Below, one piece after another: positions 1 to 7,712 of a stretch of DNA of 37,655 nucleotides. The notes beneath the pieces were generated by a model, which had not been told where the DNA came from, did no database searches, and saw only the letters and a list, made by a program, of their open reading frames with translations. Numbering within the stretch: position 1 is the stretch's first letter; each line of letters begins with the position of its first letter. This DNA comes from a virus, in IMG/VR virus record IMGVR_UViG_3300044621_001089, positions 1-37,655 of that record. One strand, written 5' to 3'. Made by a program: the position numbers and the translations under genes.

Positions 1-414
1 ACCAACCTACTGGTGCAGGGGGCAAAAAACTTAGTTGGCGCGATGTATGAATTGCACTTTAATTTGAGCAAGGGCGCGGCGGGGCATTCGTCTACAATCC
101 GAATTTATATAAACACGGCAAACAACTTAACTGGAAGCCCTGTTAAGGTGCTGGAATATGGAAGCGGGTTTAACTCCAACACTTCATTCCCATTCTTTTT
201 TAGGTATTTCAGAAACAGCGTAGGGTTGGTTGTTCCAAGGGATGTAAATGCGGCGGGTGCTGTTTTAGGCAACCTTAACACCCAATCTTTGGTTAGCACA
301 ACGCCTATAACCTTTAACCCTAACCTGACCTATTATTTTGTTATCACCACGCAGATGAACGTAACAACATCATCTGAAACCTTACAATTCGCTAAGCTAT
401 GCCTGAACAAATAA
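1..414 (+). CDS. C-terminal part of a fibre-like virion protein (5' truncated by the window edge)
   Basis: The frame is open from base 1 and ends at TAA 412-414, giving about 137 residues. The first ATG in frame (position 43) is preceded by in-frame coding sequence, so this is the tail end of a longer gene. The product is rich in Asn, Thr, Ser and aromatic residues with a beta-strand-like pattern, as in trimeric fibre or receptor-binding tips. I infer that it is the missing end of the gene that starts at 36736 and runs off the right edge: the two pieces join in frame if one base is missing between the window ends, giving a protein of about 440 residues. The following small gene starts 16 nt before this stop. 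No named family was recognised. Confidence 0.6.
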   Translation, partial: TNLLVQGAKNLVGAMYELHFNLSKGAAGHSSTIRIYINTANNLTGSPVKVLEYGSGFNSNTSFPFFFRYFRNSVGLVVPRDVNAAGAVLGNLNTQSLVSTTPITFNPNLTYYFVITTQMNVTTSSETLQFAKLCLNK

Positions 415-569
415 CATGGGCTGAACCTAACAGGCCACAAATCCCCGAAGATTACGCCGTACTTATTGACGGCGAAAACGGAACTGCCTACGAAGACGTA
501 AGCGAGTACATGCAAGCGGTGGCCACATTGGAGTCAAGCCAAACGCCCAACACGCCGCCCAATGAGTAG
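399..569 (+). CDS. Small hypothetical protein, 56 aa
   Basis: A 56-codon frame from ATG 399 to TAG 567-569 overlaps the end of the upstream fibre-like gene by 16 nt and the start of the next gene (562) by 8 nt. It begins MPEQITWAEP and is acidic and proline-rich, with no membrane segment. The support is positional: it fills the space between two genes exactly, with tight overlaps like those seen throughout this genome. It could be a small virion accessory or fibre-associated protein. No family was recognised. Confidence 0.6.
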   Translation: MPEQITWAEPNRPQIPEDYAVLIDGENGTAYEDVSEYMQAVATLESSQTPNTPPNE

Positions 570-936
570 TTGCTTAGCCTCATGTACTCCCGCCGAATGT
601 TTGGCCATGCCAAGCTGCGCGGCGGGTACTACACTAACTTTGGGTACTGCCACTGGCGCGGGCACTTACCGAGTGTACTTGGAAAACCTCGCAACGGGGT
701 ATGTAAGCAGCGCACAGGTAACGGTTGACAATACCTTGGTGGTGGCCATTGACCCAACCGCGCTGCAACGCGTCAACCCTGCCAACGTGTACCGGATGTG
801 GATGACCTTGGCGGTGGATAGCCTTTACGATACGCAGCCTATTTTAGTGGATGGAAATTCTTATGATTGTTTTTTGCTTAACTTTGTTAGGACGAACAAC
901 ACACCGAATAACCAAACACTAACACCACTAACATGA
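562..936 (+). CDS. Hypothetical virion-associated protein, 124 aa
   Basis: The 124-residue product has a Cys-rich start (MSSCLASCTPAECLAMPSC) followed by a Thr/Val-rich, beta-strand-like body. The spaced cysteines at residues 4, 8, 13 and 19 could form disulfides or bind metal. The Cys-rich edges resemble those of other structural proteins in this genome (7712 and 20264 genes). It lies between the fibre gene and the tail chaperone genes and overlaps the next gene by 4 nt (ATGA), so I infer a virion or tail accessory role. No family was recognised. Confidence 0.55.
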   Translation: MSSCLASCTPAECLAMPSCAAGTTLTLGTATGAGTYRVYLENLATGYVSSAQVTVDNTLVVAIDPTALQRVNPANVYRMWMTLAVDSLYDTQPILVDGNSYDCFLLNFVRTNNTPNNQTLTPLT

Positions 937-1271
937 AGTTAATTGACATTGGATTGTTTTCCTTTGCTTCTGCAATAATGGCTATGGCCGTTTACATTGC
1001 GCGCTGGGAGGGAATGATTTTAGAACCATTGGATAAGTACCTGCGGGAAGCCCTGCCGAAGTATGTTTACAAGCCCTTGATTGGATGCGTGTACTGCAAT
1101 GCTTTTTGGTGGGGTGTCCTTGCTGGGTTTCTGCATTGCGTCGCGCAGGTCGAGGATATTTTTGCATTGGCGGGTCCGTTGGCCATGCCGTTTGCTATGT
1201 GGGCTATTTTTGCGCACGGCTGCACCGCTATGGTGCTGTCAGCGTTAATGGTTGGCACATCCTCCAAATGA
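933..1271 (+). CDS. Small membrane protein with CxxC motif, 112 aa
   Basis: The 112-residue product has hydrophobic segments near residues 5-23, 55-70 and 78-107 and is probably an inner-membrane protein. A GCVYCNAFWWG motif near residues 50-60 resembles the CxxCxxFW signature of small DUF1360-like membrane proteins; this comparison is from memory. It starts in an ATGA overlap with the upstream stop and ends in an ATGA overlap with the chaperone gene at 1268, so the genes are probably translationally coupled. A membrane protein next to tail-assembly genes could act in superinfection exclusion, DNA entry or envelope modification, but the sequence does not decide this. Confidence 0.6.
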   Translation: MKLIDIGLFSFASAIMAMAVYIARWEGMILEPLDKYLREALPKYVYKPLIGCVYCNAFWWGVLAGFLHCVAQVEDIFALAGPLAMPFAMWAIFAHGCTAMVLSALMVGTSSK

Positions 1272-1942
1272 TTTTCCGATTGCTTTACAGGGCGTTCCCC
1301 CGCGCATATGCGGCGGCTATGCCAAACTTTAGCTTTCCGAATTACAAGGATAAGCTGGAGTTGCTATTCAAGGAAGGTGAGCATGGGTACTATAAGTTCC
1401 CCGTGGCGCAGGACATACCGAACGAAAGGTACTTAATCCTGCAAACCCACATCCAAGAACACCAAGCGCGGTTAAGCGATGAAGACCAAGGGGTGTTTGT
1501 CGAGTTGTTGGAAAAGGCTTACTCGGATCTGTTAAGCCCAAGGGAGGCAACGCAGGTGCAGGCAAAAAAGGAAATAGGGTACCTCATTGACGAAATTAAG
1601 TTCCGCCATAAGGAATTGCCAATCCACACGCGCGTGCTATGCGACATTGGGGCGGTGTGCCTAATTAGGGATGATGAAGACCCGGCTAAATTCGACAAGC
1701 AAATCCATGAGGAGAAGGTGGCGGTTTTGCGCGGCCACATCACAGACCATGGTTTTTTTTTGAAGATTGGCTTGGCGCAGTTTATTCCCAACTTCGAGCA
1801 ATTAGCATCGCATTGGCAAGCATTGGCGGCGGTGGCGGACAGGATGTTGCGGGAGAGCGACGCAAGGTTAAGCGACTTCAAGACGCTGAAATCAGGGGGC
1901 GGATTTTTCGCCAAGAACAAAGCTACAAAGAGTTCCTCTTAA
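1268..1942 (+). CDS. Putative tail assembly chaperone (gpG-like), 224 aa
   Basis: I chose the start at ATG 1268, which overlaps the upstream stop as ATGA; an internal ATG at 1319 is an alternative. The frame remains open upstream to 1085, but that part is read in another frame by the membrane-protein gene. The 224-residue product is charged and alpha-helix-like, ending in an SGGGFF segment and a Lys/Ser tail. Two features fit a tail assembly chaperone: it lies just before the tape measure gene, and a second frame offset by -1 overlaps its end and extends beyond it, like lambda G and G-T. The likely shift point is A TTT TTC at 1903-1909 (or A GGG GGC at 1894-1900). A run of nine T at 1753-1761 is a second candidate. 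No sequence family was recognised, so the call is by context. Confidence 0.55.
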   Translation: MIFRLLYRAFPRAYAAAMPNFSFPNYKDKLELLFKEGEHGYYKFPVAQDIPNERYLILQTHIQEHQARLSDEDQGVFVELLEKAYSDLLSPREATQVQAKKEIGYLIDEIKFRHKELPIHTRVLCDIGAVCLIRDDEDPAKFDKQIHEEKVAVLRGHITDHGFFLKIGLAQFIPNFEQLASHWQALAAVADRMLRESDARLSDFKTLKSGGGFFAKNKATKSSS

Positions 1943-2091
1943 TCTTGGCTGGCGGCGATTTAAGCGCGTACCGGTTGCTGATTGACGGCACTATTGATGA
2001 CGTGCTGGTGGCATACAAGCGCAAGGCCAAGGAAAACGAAAAGGCGGAGGCGGAATTAGCGCAGGCCAAGGCGAGGACTAAACGCCGCTAA
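1813..2091 (+). CDS. -1 frame extension of the tail assembly chaperone (gpT-like)
   Basis: This frame is offset by -1 from the 1268 gene. It is open without a stop from at least 1741 to TAA 2089-2091. The first ATG (1813) is followed by an unnatural Arg/Lys/Gly-rich stretch typical of a shadow frame. From about 1909 onward the sequence looks like a real helical protein (SYKEFLLILAGGDLSAYRLL, then a Lys/Glu/Ala-rich tail). I therefore read it as a frameshift extension, not a free-standing gene. A slip at 1903-1909 would add 60 residues and give a fusion of about 274 residues. In lambda-like tails the extended form recruits the tape measure protein, which is encoded just downstream here. Confidence 0.5.
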   Translation: MASIGGGGGQDVAGERRKVKRLQDAEIRGRIFRQEQSYKEFLLILAGGDLSAYRLLIDGTIDDVLVAYKRKAKENEKAEAELAQAKARTKRR

Positions 2092-2391
2092 AGGACGTTT
2101 GCCGTTTTGGATGTAGTGCTTTTCCAAGGTGAACAGCAGCGCATTGGCGGTACACAAATCGGAAATTAGGTATGGGTTGTTGGCTAATTTAGTCCGGAAC
2201 TTTTGCAGTTCAGATTGACAAATGCCGCCTTGTGGGTAGGTGTGCGGGGTAACAAGTGCATGGTTATTACAACCTAAGTAGCGGTTCATGAAGTACATTG
2301 CCGCGCCTTTGATGGTGTATTTGCGTGTGTCCCCACCAAGGTTTCCGGCGGCATCGCAAACGGCGTAGAATATGCGGGCTTTTAGTTCCAT
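2056..2391 (-). CDS. Hypothetical protein, 111 aa, only minus-strand gene in the window
   Basis: This is a 111-residue frame on the minus strand, starting at 2391. It has balanced, non-repetitive composition with five Cys and several aromatic residues, unlike the usual shadow frames. It fills the only large gap in + strand coding between the chaperone extension and the tape measure gene, overlapping the former tail-to-tail by 36 nt. A Bacteroidota -7 box (TACCTTTG, plus coordinates 2396-2403) lies 4 nt before its start codon on the same strand, the same spacing as at several + strand genes. Its promoter is divergent from the tape measure promoter at 2438. No family was recognised. It could be a regulator, an anti-defence protein or an acquired moron-type gene. 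Confidence 0.65.
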   Translation of the reverse strand: MELKARIFYAVCDAAGNLGGDTRKYTIKGAAMYFMNRYLGCNNHALVTPHTYPQGGICQSELQKFRTKLANNPYLISDLCTANALLFTLEKHYIQNGKRPLAAFSPRLGLR

Positions 2392-2395
2392 GCAC

Positions 2396-2403
2396 CAAAG
2401 GTA
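2396..2403 (-). promoter_or_regulatory. Minus-strand -7 box TACCTTTG for the antisense gene
   Basis: Read on the minus strand this is TACCTTTG, followed after 4 nt by the ATG at 2391. It matches the Bacteroidota TAnnTTTG consensus. No clear -33 TTTG is present 17-23 nt upstream, only a T-rich stretch at 2427-2434. Confidence 0.55.
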
Positions 2404-2437
2404 GTAAGCGCCACGGGAAGCGCGTGTTAAAAATCGT

Positions 2438-2445
2438 TAAATTTG
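2438..2445 (+). promoter_or_regulatory. -7 box TAAATTTG for the tape measure gene
   Basis: TAAATTTG lies 4 nt before the ATG at 2450, implying a leaderless transcript. It is back to back with the minus-strand box at 2396-2403, so the two promoters face apart across about 35 nt. No clear -33 TTG is visible. Confidence 0.55.
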
Positions 2446-2449
2446 CTAT

Positions 2450-5365
2450 ATGGCCATAGATAATATCATAGCGCGGTTTGAGCTGCAAACAGGACAAGCG
2501 CAAACCGAAATACGTGAATTGACCGCGCGGTTAGACGCGATGGATAAGGAGTTGAAGCAAGTCGCAAAAGACGGAAAGAAGGGCTTTGACGACGTGCGCA
2601 AAGGCGCGGAAAGCGCGGGTGGTGGGATAAACTCTTTAAAGTCGCAGCTGACCTCCTTTGCCGCTACAATGGGTATAGCGTTTGGGGCGCAGGAGATAAT
2701 TAGCTTTACGCGCGCCAGCATTGACGCAGCGGCAAACATGGGTGAAACCTTGTCCAAGGTTGGCGTTATTTTTGGAAACACATCAGGGGATATTGAAGCA
2801 TGGGCAGATACGGCAGCCACAAGGTTGGGGCAAAGCAAACAACAGGCTTTAGACGCGGCTTCCACGTTTGCTATTTTCGGAAAGAGTGCAGGACTAAGCG
2901 GCGATGGGCTTGCGGATTTTAGTACAGGGCTTACGGAGTTAGCCTCTGACATGGCGTCCTTTAACAATACTTCGCCGGAACAGGCTATACAAGCGATTGG
3001 GGCGGCATTGCGCGGAGAAACCGAGCCTATACGCGCCTATGGCGTACTATTGGATGACGCCAGCATGAGGGCGGAAGCCTTAAAAATGAACCTTATAGGT
3101 AGTGTAAAAGAAGCCCTCACCCCTCAAAACAAAGTATTGGCGGCGCAGGCTTTGATTTACAAGCAGACGGGCATTCAGCAAGGGGATATGGGTAGAACCA
3201 TTGACAGCTTGTCGAATAAACAAAAGGTTTTAAGCGCACAATTTTCTGACTTCCAAGTAGAGTTAGGCCAAAAACTTGCACCCGTTTTTGAAAAGATTGT
3301 AGACTTGGCGGGGGATATGCTGGAGGGCTTAGACCCCGACACGGTTTTAGAGTTTGCAAAAGCGATAGGCGTGGCGGGATTGGCATTTGGGGCGTTTAAA
3401 TTTGGTGCGTTTATTCAAGGCATTGGCGGAGCAACGGGGGCAATTAAGGGAATGAGGGGCGCGGTGGTTGGGCTTGGTCGCGCGGTTATGGCTAACCCGT
3501 TGGGGTTGTTATTGTCGGCCATGACAGCACTCGCGGTTTATGCTACGCCCGTGGTAAAGTCCATGCTTGGAATGTCCGAGGCGTTAGATGACATTGAGGA
3601 TTCAGCACAAAAGGCCACACAGGGTTTGCGGAAAGAGCAAATCGAAATGAACAACCTCTTTGAGGCGTTGAAAAAAACCAACCCAGAGAGCGAGGAAAGG
3701 AACAAGCTGGTTGATGAAATTAATGCTAAATATGGTACAACCTTGTCTAACCAAGGCAGCGAAATTGCCAACCTTGGAATGTTGGAAAGTGCGCAACGAA
3801 AACTGAATGATGAGTATAAGCGAAAAATTGAAATAAGGTTACAGGAGGCGCGTTTAGAAGCGGCTATTCAAAAGCAGGTTGAGCTTGAACAGCAACTTAA
3901 AGAACAAAGTGAAGATAGGCTTGGCGTATTAACTTCAATATTTTTATTGACGAATGCGGGAACGCGTGGAGCAGACACCGGATTGTTTGAAACCCGAAAA
4001 GAACTTGAGCGTGTAAAGGCGTTAATTGATGAACTTAGCCAGCAGGGGGTACAAGCCCCAGCAGGTGCAACAGCACCAGCCGTTCCCGTTCCAGACACTA
4101 CGGAGGCAGACAAGAAAGCCGAAGAAAGAAAGAAGGCCGCGCAAAAAGCCTACGAAGATCGCATGAAGCAACTGGAGGATTTGGAAAAGGCGGTGCAGGA
4201 TGCAAACTACGAAATATTGGAGGCCAGCCTAAGCGCACAAGACCAAGAATTGTTGGCGGTCGAAAAAAAGTACAAAGCGCAGATAGATTTGGCCAAGCAA
4301 TACGCGAATGATTCTACCGCCGAGGGGCGCAGATACGCGGCGGTATTGGCGGCATTGCAAGAGGCATCGGAATTGGAGGTTTTAGAAATCCAAAAAAAGT
4401 ATGCAAATCTTAAAGAATTGGCGCGAATTGATGCGCTAAACAAGGAGCGCGAAGCCGAGAAAAAGCGGGCGGCGGAACGGATGGAGTTTTTAAAGCAGGA
4501 GGATGAAGATTATGTTATTGCTTATGACGAACAATACAACCAACTTCTTGATAGGCTAAATAGGGAGGTTATTACATATGAAGAGTTTTTAAAACGAAAG
4601 GACAAACTCGACGAAGAGTATAACACGGCGGCCAAGGACAGGGCTAACAAGTTGGACGAAGAGCGAAAGAAAGCGGCACAGCAACTAACCGATTCAATCC
4701 TCCAAAGCACCCAACTATTCGGCGAAACGCTTACAAATATTATGGCAATAACCGGAAGGAACAGCCAACAATTTGCCGAGTTTTCAAAGGCGTTAGCCAT
4801 TGCCGAAATAGCCATTGCCAAAGGCCAAACTATCGCAAACGCATTGACGAAGATTTCAGCGGGGGGCTTATCCGGTTTTGCTTTGATTGCGGAAATAGCA
4901 ACGGTGGTGGCAAGTGTTACATCGGTTTTTGCGAGTATTGCATCAAGTGTGAACAGCGCAAACGCGCCGGAGTTACCACAATTTGAGTCTTACAATACCG
5001 GTACGCCATACCTCGAACGCGGCGGCAACCCGCGCGGCATAGACACTATTCCAATTATGGCGAATGAGGGGGAGGCGATTATACCAACCGCCGAAAACGC
5101 GAAGCACCCGGGACTTGCACGCGCGTGGATTAATGGAAACTTAGACGATTATATTTTCCGGAACTACGTTATCCCACAGCTGGAGGAGCAAGCCGCGAGC
5201 GCAGCAGCAGCACGCATGGAAGCGTTCGGTATCACGGGGCAAAACGTAGCCGGATTCGACGATTTCCGGCTATACTCCCAAGCCCGCAGGCAGACGGGCG
5301 CGCTGGAGGCAATTGTGGAAAACACCAACCCTAAACGGCAAAGCAGGAAGCGTTATTATTCGTAA
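2450..5365 (+). CDS. Tail tape measure protein, 971 aa
   Basis: This 971-residue protein is the longest in the tail region and the second-longest class of frame in the window. The N-terminal ~300 residues are Ala-rich and helical, with features of phage minor tail/tape measure proteins (early coiled coil, then segments such as SFNNTSPEQAIQAIGAALRG). Hydrophobic segments lie near residues 351-372 and 807-836, with long Lys/Glu/Ala-rich coiled coils between about 390 and 760. In siphoviruses this protein sets tail length and is ejected with the DNA. The length suggests a tail of roughly 140-150 nm if the usual 1.5 Å per residue rule holds. The start at 2450 is fixed by a promoter box 4 nt upstream. 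Confidence 0.88.
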   Translation: MAIDNIIARFELQTGQAQTEIRELTARLDAMDKELKQVAKDGKKGFDDVRKGAESAGGGINSLKSQLTSFAATMGIAFGAQEIISFTRASIDAAANMGETLSKVGVIFGNTSGDIEAWADTAATRLGQSKQQALDAASTFAIFGKSAGLSGDGLADFSTGLTELASDMASFNNTSPEQAIQAIGAALRGETEPIRAYGVLLDDASMRAEALKMNLIGSVKEALTPQNKVLAAQALIYKQTGIQQGDMGRTIDSLSNKQKVLSAQFSDFQVELGQKLAPVFEKIVDLAGDMLEGLDPDTVLEFAKAIGVAGLAFGAFKFGAFIQGIGGATGAIKGMRGAVVGLGRAVMANPLGLLLSAMTALAVYATPVVKSMLGMSEALDDIEDSAQKATQGLRKEQIEMNNLFEALKKTNPESEERNKLVDEINAKYGTTLSNQGSEIANLGMLESAQRKLNDEYKRKIEIRLQEARLEAAIQKQVELEQQLKEQSEDRLGVLTSIFLLTNAGTRGADTGLFETRKELERVKALIDELSQQGVQAPAGATAPAVPVPDTTEADKKAEERKKAAQKAYEDRMKQLEDLEKAVQDANYEILEASLSAQDQELLAVEKKYKAQIDLAKQYANDSTAEGRRYAAVLAALQEASELEVLEIQKKYANLKELARIDALNKEREAEKKRAAERMEFLKQEDEDYVIAYDEQYNQLLDRLNREVITYEEFLKRKDKLDEEYNTAAKDRANKLDEERKKAAQQLTDSILQSTQLFGETLTNIMAITGRNSQQFAEFSKALAIAEIAIAKGQTIANALTKISAGGLSGFALIAEIATVVASVTSVFASIASSVNSANAPELPQFESYNTGTPYLERGGNPRGIDTIPIMANEGEAIIPTAENAKHPGLARAWINGNLDDYIFRNYVIPQLEEQAASAAAARMEAFGITGQNVAGFDDFRLYSQARRQTGALEAIVENTNPKRQSRKRYYS

Positions 5366-5375
5366 CTTAGCGGCT

Positions 5376-7712
5376 ATGAACGTCCGCATAATAATCGACA
5401 GCCAAGACTTTACCGATTCAGTTATTAACCTTGAAAGCGTTGAGGAGCGTTTATATCGCAGCGATGAATTAAAGGGCTTTCTAACCGAGGTAAACGGAAG
5501 CATAACCCTAACTGGTGAAAGTTACGATTATGTGAGAGCCAATTTCCGGCAGAAGGTTTTTACTTCTTTTTTGGTTCAGATTTCGGAACAAGACCCAAGT
5601 ACTGGCGTGTGGACGCGGATTTTTTCGGGTGAGATTCAGTCAAAGAATATCACCTTTGATATGGTCAAAAAGCAAGCGGATTGCGAACTGACCGACCTAA
5701 ACTTTGTTAGGTACATTGAAGCCAACCGAAAGGTGGAGGCAACCATAGGTGTAAACCTAAGCGTAACGGGTACGTTTATACCTTCGCCTACCATTAATCA
5801 GTTTGACTTTTTCGAGATAACGAATTACAACAACACAAACAGCACCTATGCTGGTGGCAGCGGCGGCACAATAACCATGAACCTAACCGATGGTTATTAT
5901 ACTTACGACGCCCTAAAGTATCTTGTGGAGTTTATGTCAGATGGCCAGTTGTTGTTCCATTCGGATTTTTTCGACTATACCAACCCTGCTAACTTCTTTG
6001 GCTTCACCGGTATTTTTTCGGGGGAGCAGTTAAGGAACACAACAGGGGTTTCGCCGCGCATATCTTGGGATGATTTTTTTCTTGACCTAAACCGCATATT
6101 TAATGTATGGTTTACTATTGACTACGTGGGCGACCGCCCGCGCGTGCGCGTAGAGCCTTACGACTTCTTTATTAGACAGGGGCAAAACCCAGAGATTGAA
6201 GCGTTAGAACTTACCGAAAGCATTGATAAAAGCGTTTTATACAACCGGATTTTCGTAGGGTGTTCCCGACAGGACAGGGGCTTTGTGCCGGAGCAATCGG
6301 TTTTTTACCACACCCAAGACGAATATACGGCGGGGTTGAGCGCGGCAGAAGATGCGCTGCTTGATCTTCGGATGAAAAAGCTAATTATTTCATCCAATAG
6401 TATTAAGAGGGCTTTGCCTGTACGCCTTAGGGGTGGTCATGAACTTACGCCGTTTGTATTGGTTCGGGGTAGGCAGATAGCGGTGCCGACCGCGTTTGTA
6501 TTGGAAGACAATGCCGCGCGGGAGTTTGACACCAACAACGTAAGCACGGGTATGTTGGCGGTTAATTATACTTCTAAGTTAGCGTGCGCGGTAGGTGCGC
6601 CAGCGGGCATAACCATACCAACGGAACAAAACATATTTTTAGGAAACCAAGATTATCAGGTTTTTGAAAACGACACGGAATATGACCAAGAGGTGTTTTT
6701 CGTGTGCTTCACAAGCTCAAACCAAGCACGCCTAAAAATTACGGACGCGCCTAACCCGGCGGTTGGTGGGCCAAACATAGGCGCGTATAACGTGGACATA
6801 AATAACTACTCCGTTATCCAACGCTATATTGCAATGATACCGGGTTCGGTTTTGCAGGTGGCCATTCAGGGTTCACAGGCATTTGATGCGGGGCTGGTGT
6901 TTCAGCCAATGGTAAATAATTACATTGAGGCTACGGCGTTTCCAACTTTGACCACTACGCCGCCTTGGTCAGACCCAAACTGGACGCATAAACTTATTGA
7001 CTTCCCAGAGGACGCTGTACCGCCAGCATTCAACTCCGGTGGCGGATATAACCCGGCCACGGGTAGGTTTACTATTCCGGCGGCGGCGGGTGGCATTTAT
7101 GGGTTTAGAACTAAAATAAACATCGCGGATTTAACCCCTTCATCATTCCAAGATACAGCACTTTATGTTGTTTCTATTATCCACTATGACACAACCGGAA
7201 ACATAATAAACTTATCAAGTCAAACGCGATATGTAACACCAAGCAGCGTGCCACCAACTGTTGAGGTAGTGGTGGATGCGGTGTTTAACATGGCCGTTTC
7301 AGATTATGCGGTGGTGGTCATATCCAAGGCTCACTTTGGTTTCCCGGCAAACGGCACAACCTACCGCGTTTTTGATGTGGCCTACAACTCATTCAACGGG
7401 GCAAACGGCGCGTTAAGGGCGGCATATCGCACATTCTTTAGAACGCTAACAACGCCGGACGCAGGGGGGCTGGTGGCCACCGCAAGCCCAACGCAGGTGG
7501 AGGCAATTATAGATGAGGTAACGGGGTATGTGGACGGCGCGACATGGAACAATATTAAAGCCAACCCTTATGTTGGGTGCGTGCTGCACTTTGGCCAAAA
7601 TAAAGCGATTACAGCGCGGATAAGAGAGATTGTAAGGAACATTAGCGACGGGGCAATAACTGCCACCATGCAGCGCAATATTGATTTTAACACCAACTTA
7701 CTTAACGAATAA
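5376..7712 (+). CDS. Minor/distal tail protein, 778 aa
   Basis: I chose ATG 5376 (MNVRIIIDSQDF), 11 nt after the tape measure stop; the frame extends upstream to 5313 but that part overlaps the tape measure gene. The 778-residue product begins with a beta-rich domain reminiscent of distal tail or baseplate hub proteins (SVEERLYRSDELKGFLTEVN and ITLTGESYDYV near residues 17-55). It continues as a beta-rich, Asn/Thr/Pro-rich protein. Its place immediately after the tape measure gene is where distal tail and tail-associated proteins lie in siphoviruses. Its stop overlaps the next start (TAATG), indicating coupling. The subfamily was not identified. Confidence 0.7.
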   Translation: MNVRIIIDSQDFTDSVINLESVEERLYRSDELKGFLTEVNGSITLTGESYDYVRANFRQKVFTSFLVQISEQDPSTGVWTRIFSGEIQSKNITFDMVKKQADCELTDLNFVRYIEANRKVEATIGVNLSVTGTFIPSPTINQFDFFEITNYNNTNSTYAGGSGGTITMNLTDGYYTYDALKYLVEFMSDGQLLFHSDFFDYTNPANFFGFTGIFSGEQLRNTTGVSPRISWDDFFLDLNRIFNVWFTIDYVGDRPRVRVEPYDFFIRQGQNPEIEALELTESIDKSVLYNRIFVGCSRQDRGFVPEQSVFYHTQDEYTAGLSAAEDALLDLRMKKLIISSNSIKRALPVRLRGGHELTPFVLVRGRQIAVPTAFVLEDNAAREFDTNNVSTGMLAVNYTSKLACAVGAPAGITIPTEQNIFLGNQDYQVFENDTEYDQEVFFVCFTSSNQARLKITDAPNPAVGGPNIGAYNVDINNYSVIQRYIAMIPGSVLQVAIQGSQAFDAGLVFQPMVNNYIEATAFPTLTTTPPWSDPNWTHKLIDFPEDAVPPAFNSGGGYNPATGRFTIPAAAGGIYGFRTKINIADLTPSSFQDTALYVVSIIHYDTTGNIINLSSQTRYVTPSSVPPTVEVVVDAVFNMAVSDYAVVVISKAHFGFPANGTTYRVFDVAYNSFNGANGALRAAYRTFFRTLTTPDAGGLVATASPTQVEAIIDEVTGYVDGATWNNIKANPYVGCVLHFGQNKAITARIREIVRNISDGAITATMQRNIDFNTNLLNE

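Noticed and set aside
1085-1267. Upstream extension of the chaperone gene to 1085
   Set aside because: This segment is the +1 shadow of the membrane-protein gene; the ATGA start at 1268 fits the genome's pattern.
2267-2967. Other minus-strand frames near the antisense gene (2267-2503 and 2446-2967)
   Set aside because: They are shadows of the 2056-2391 gene and the tape measure gene, Ser/Ala-rich, without promoter boxes.
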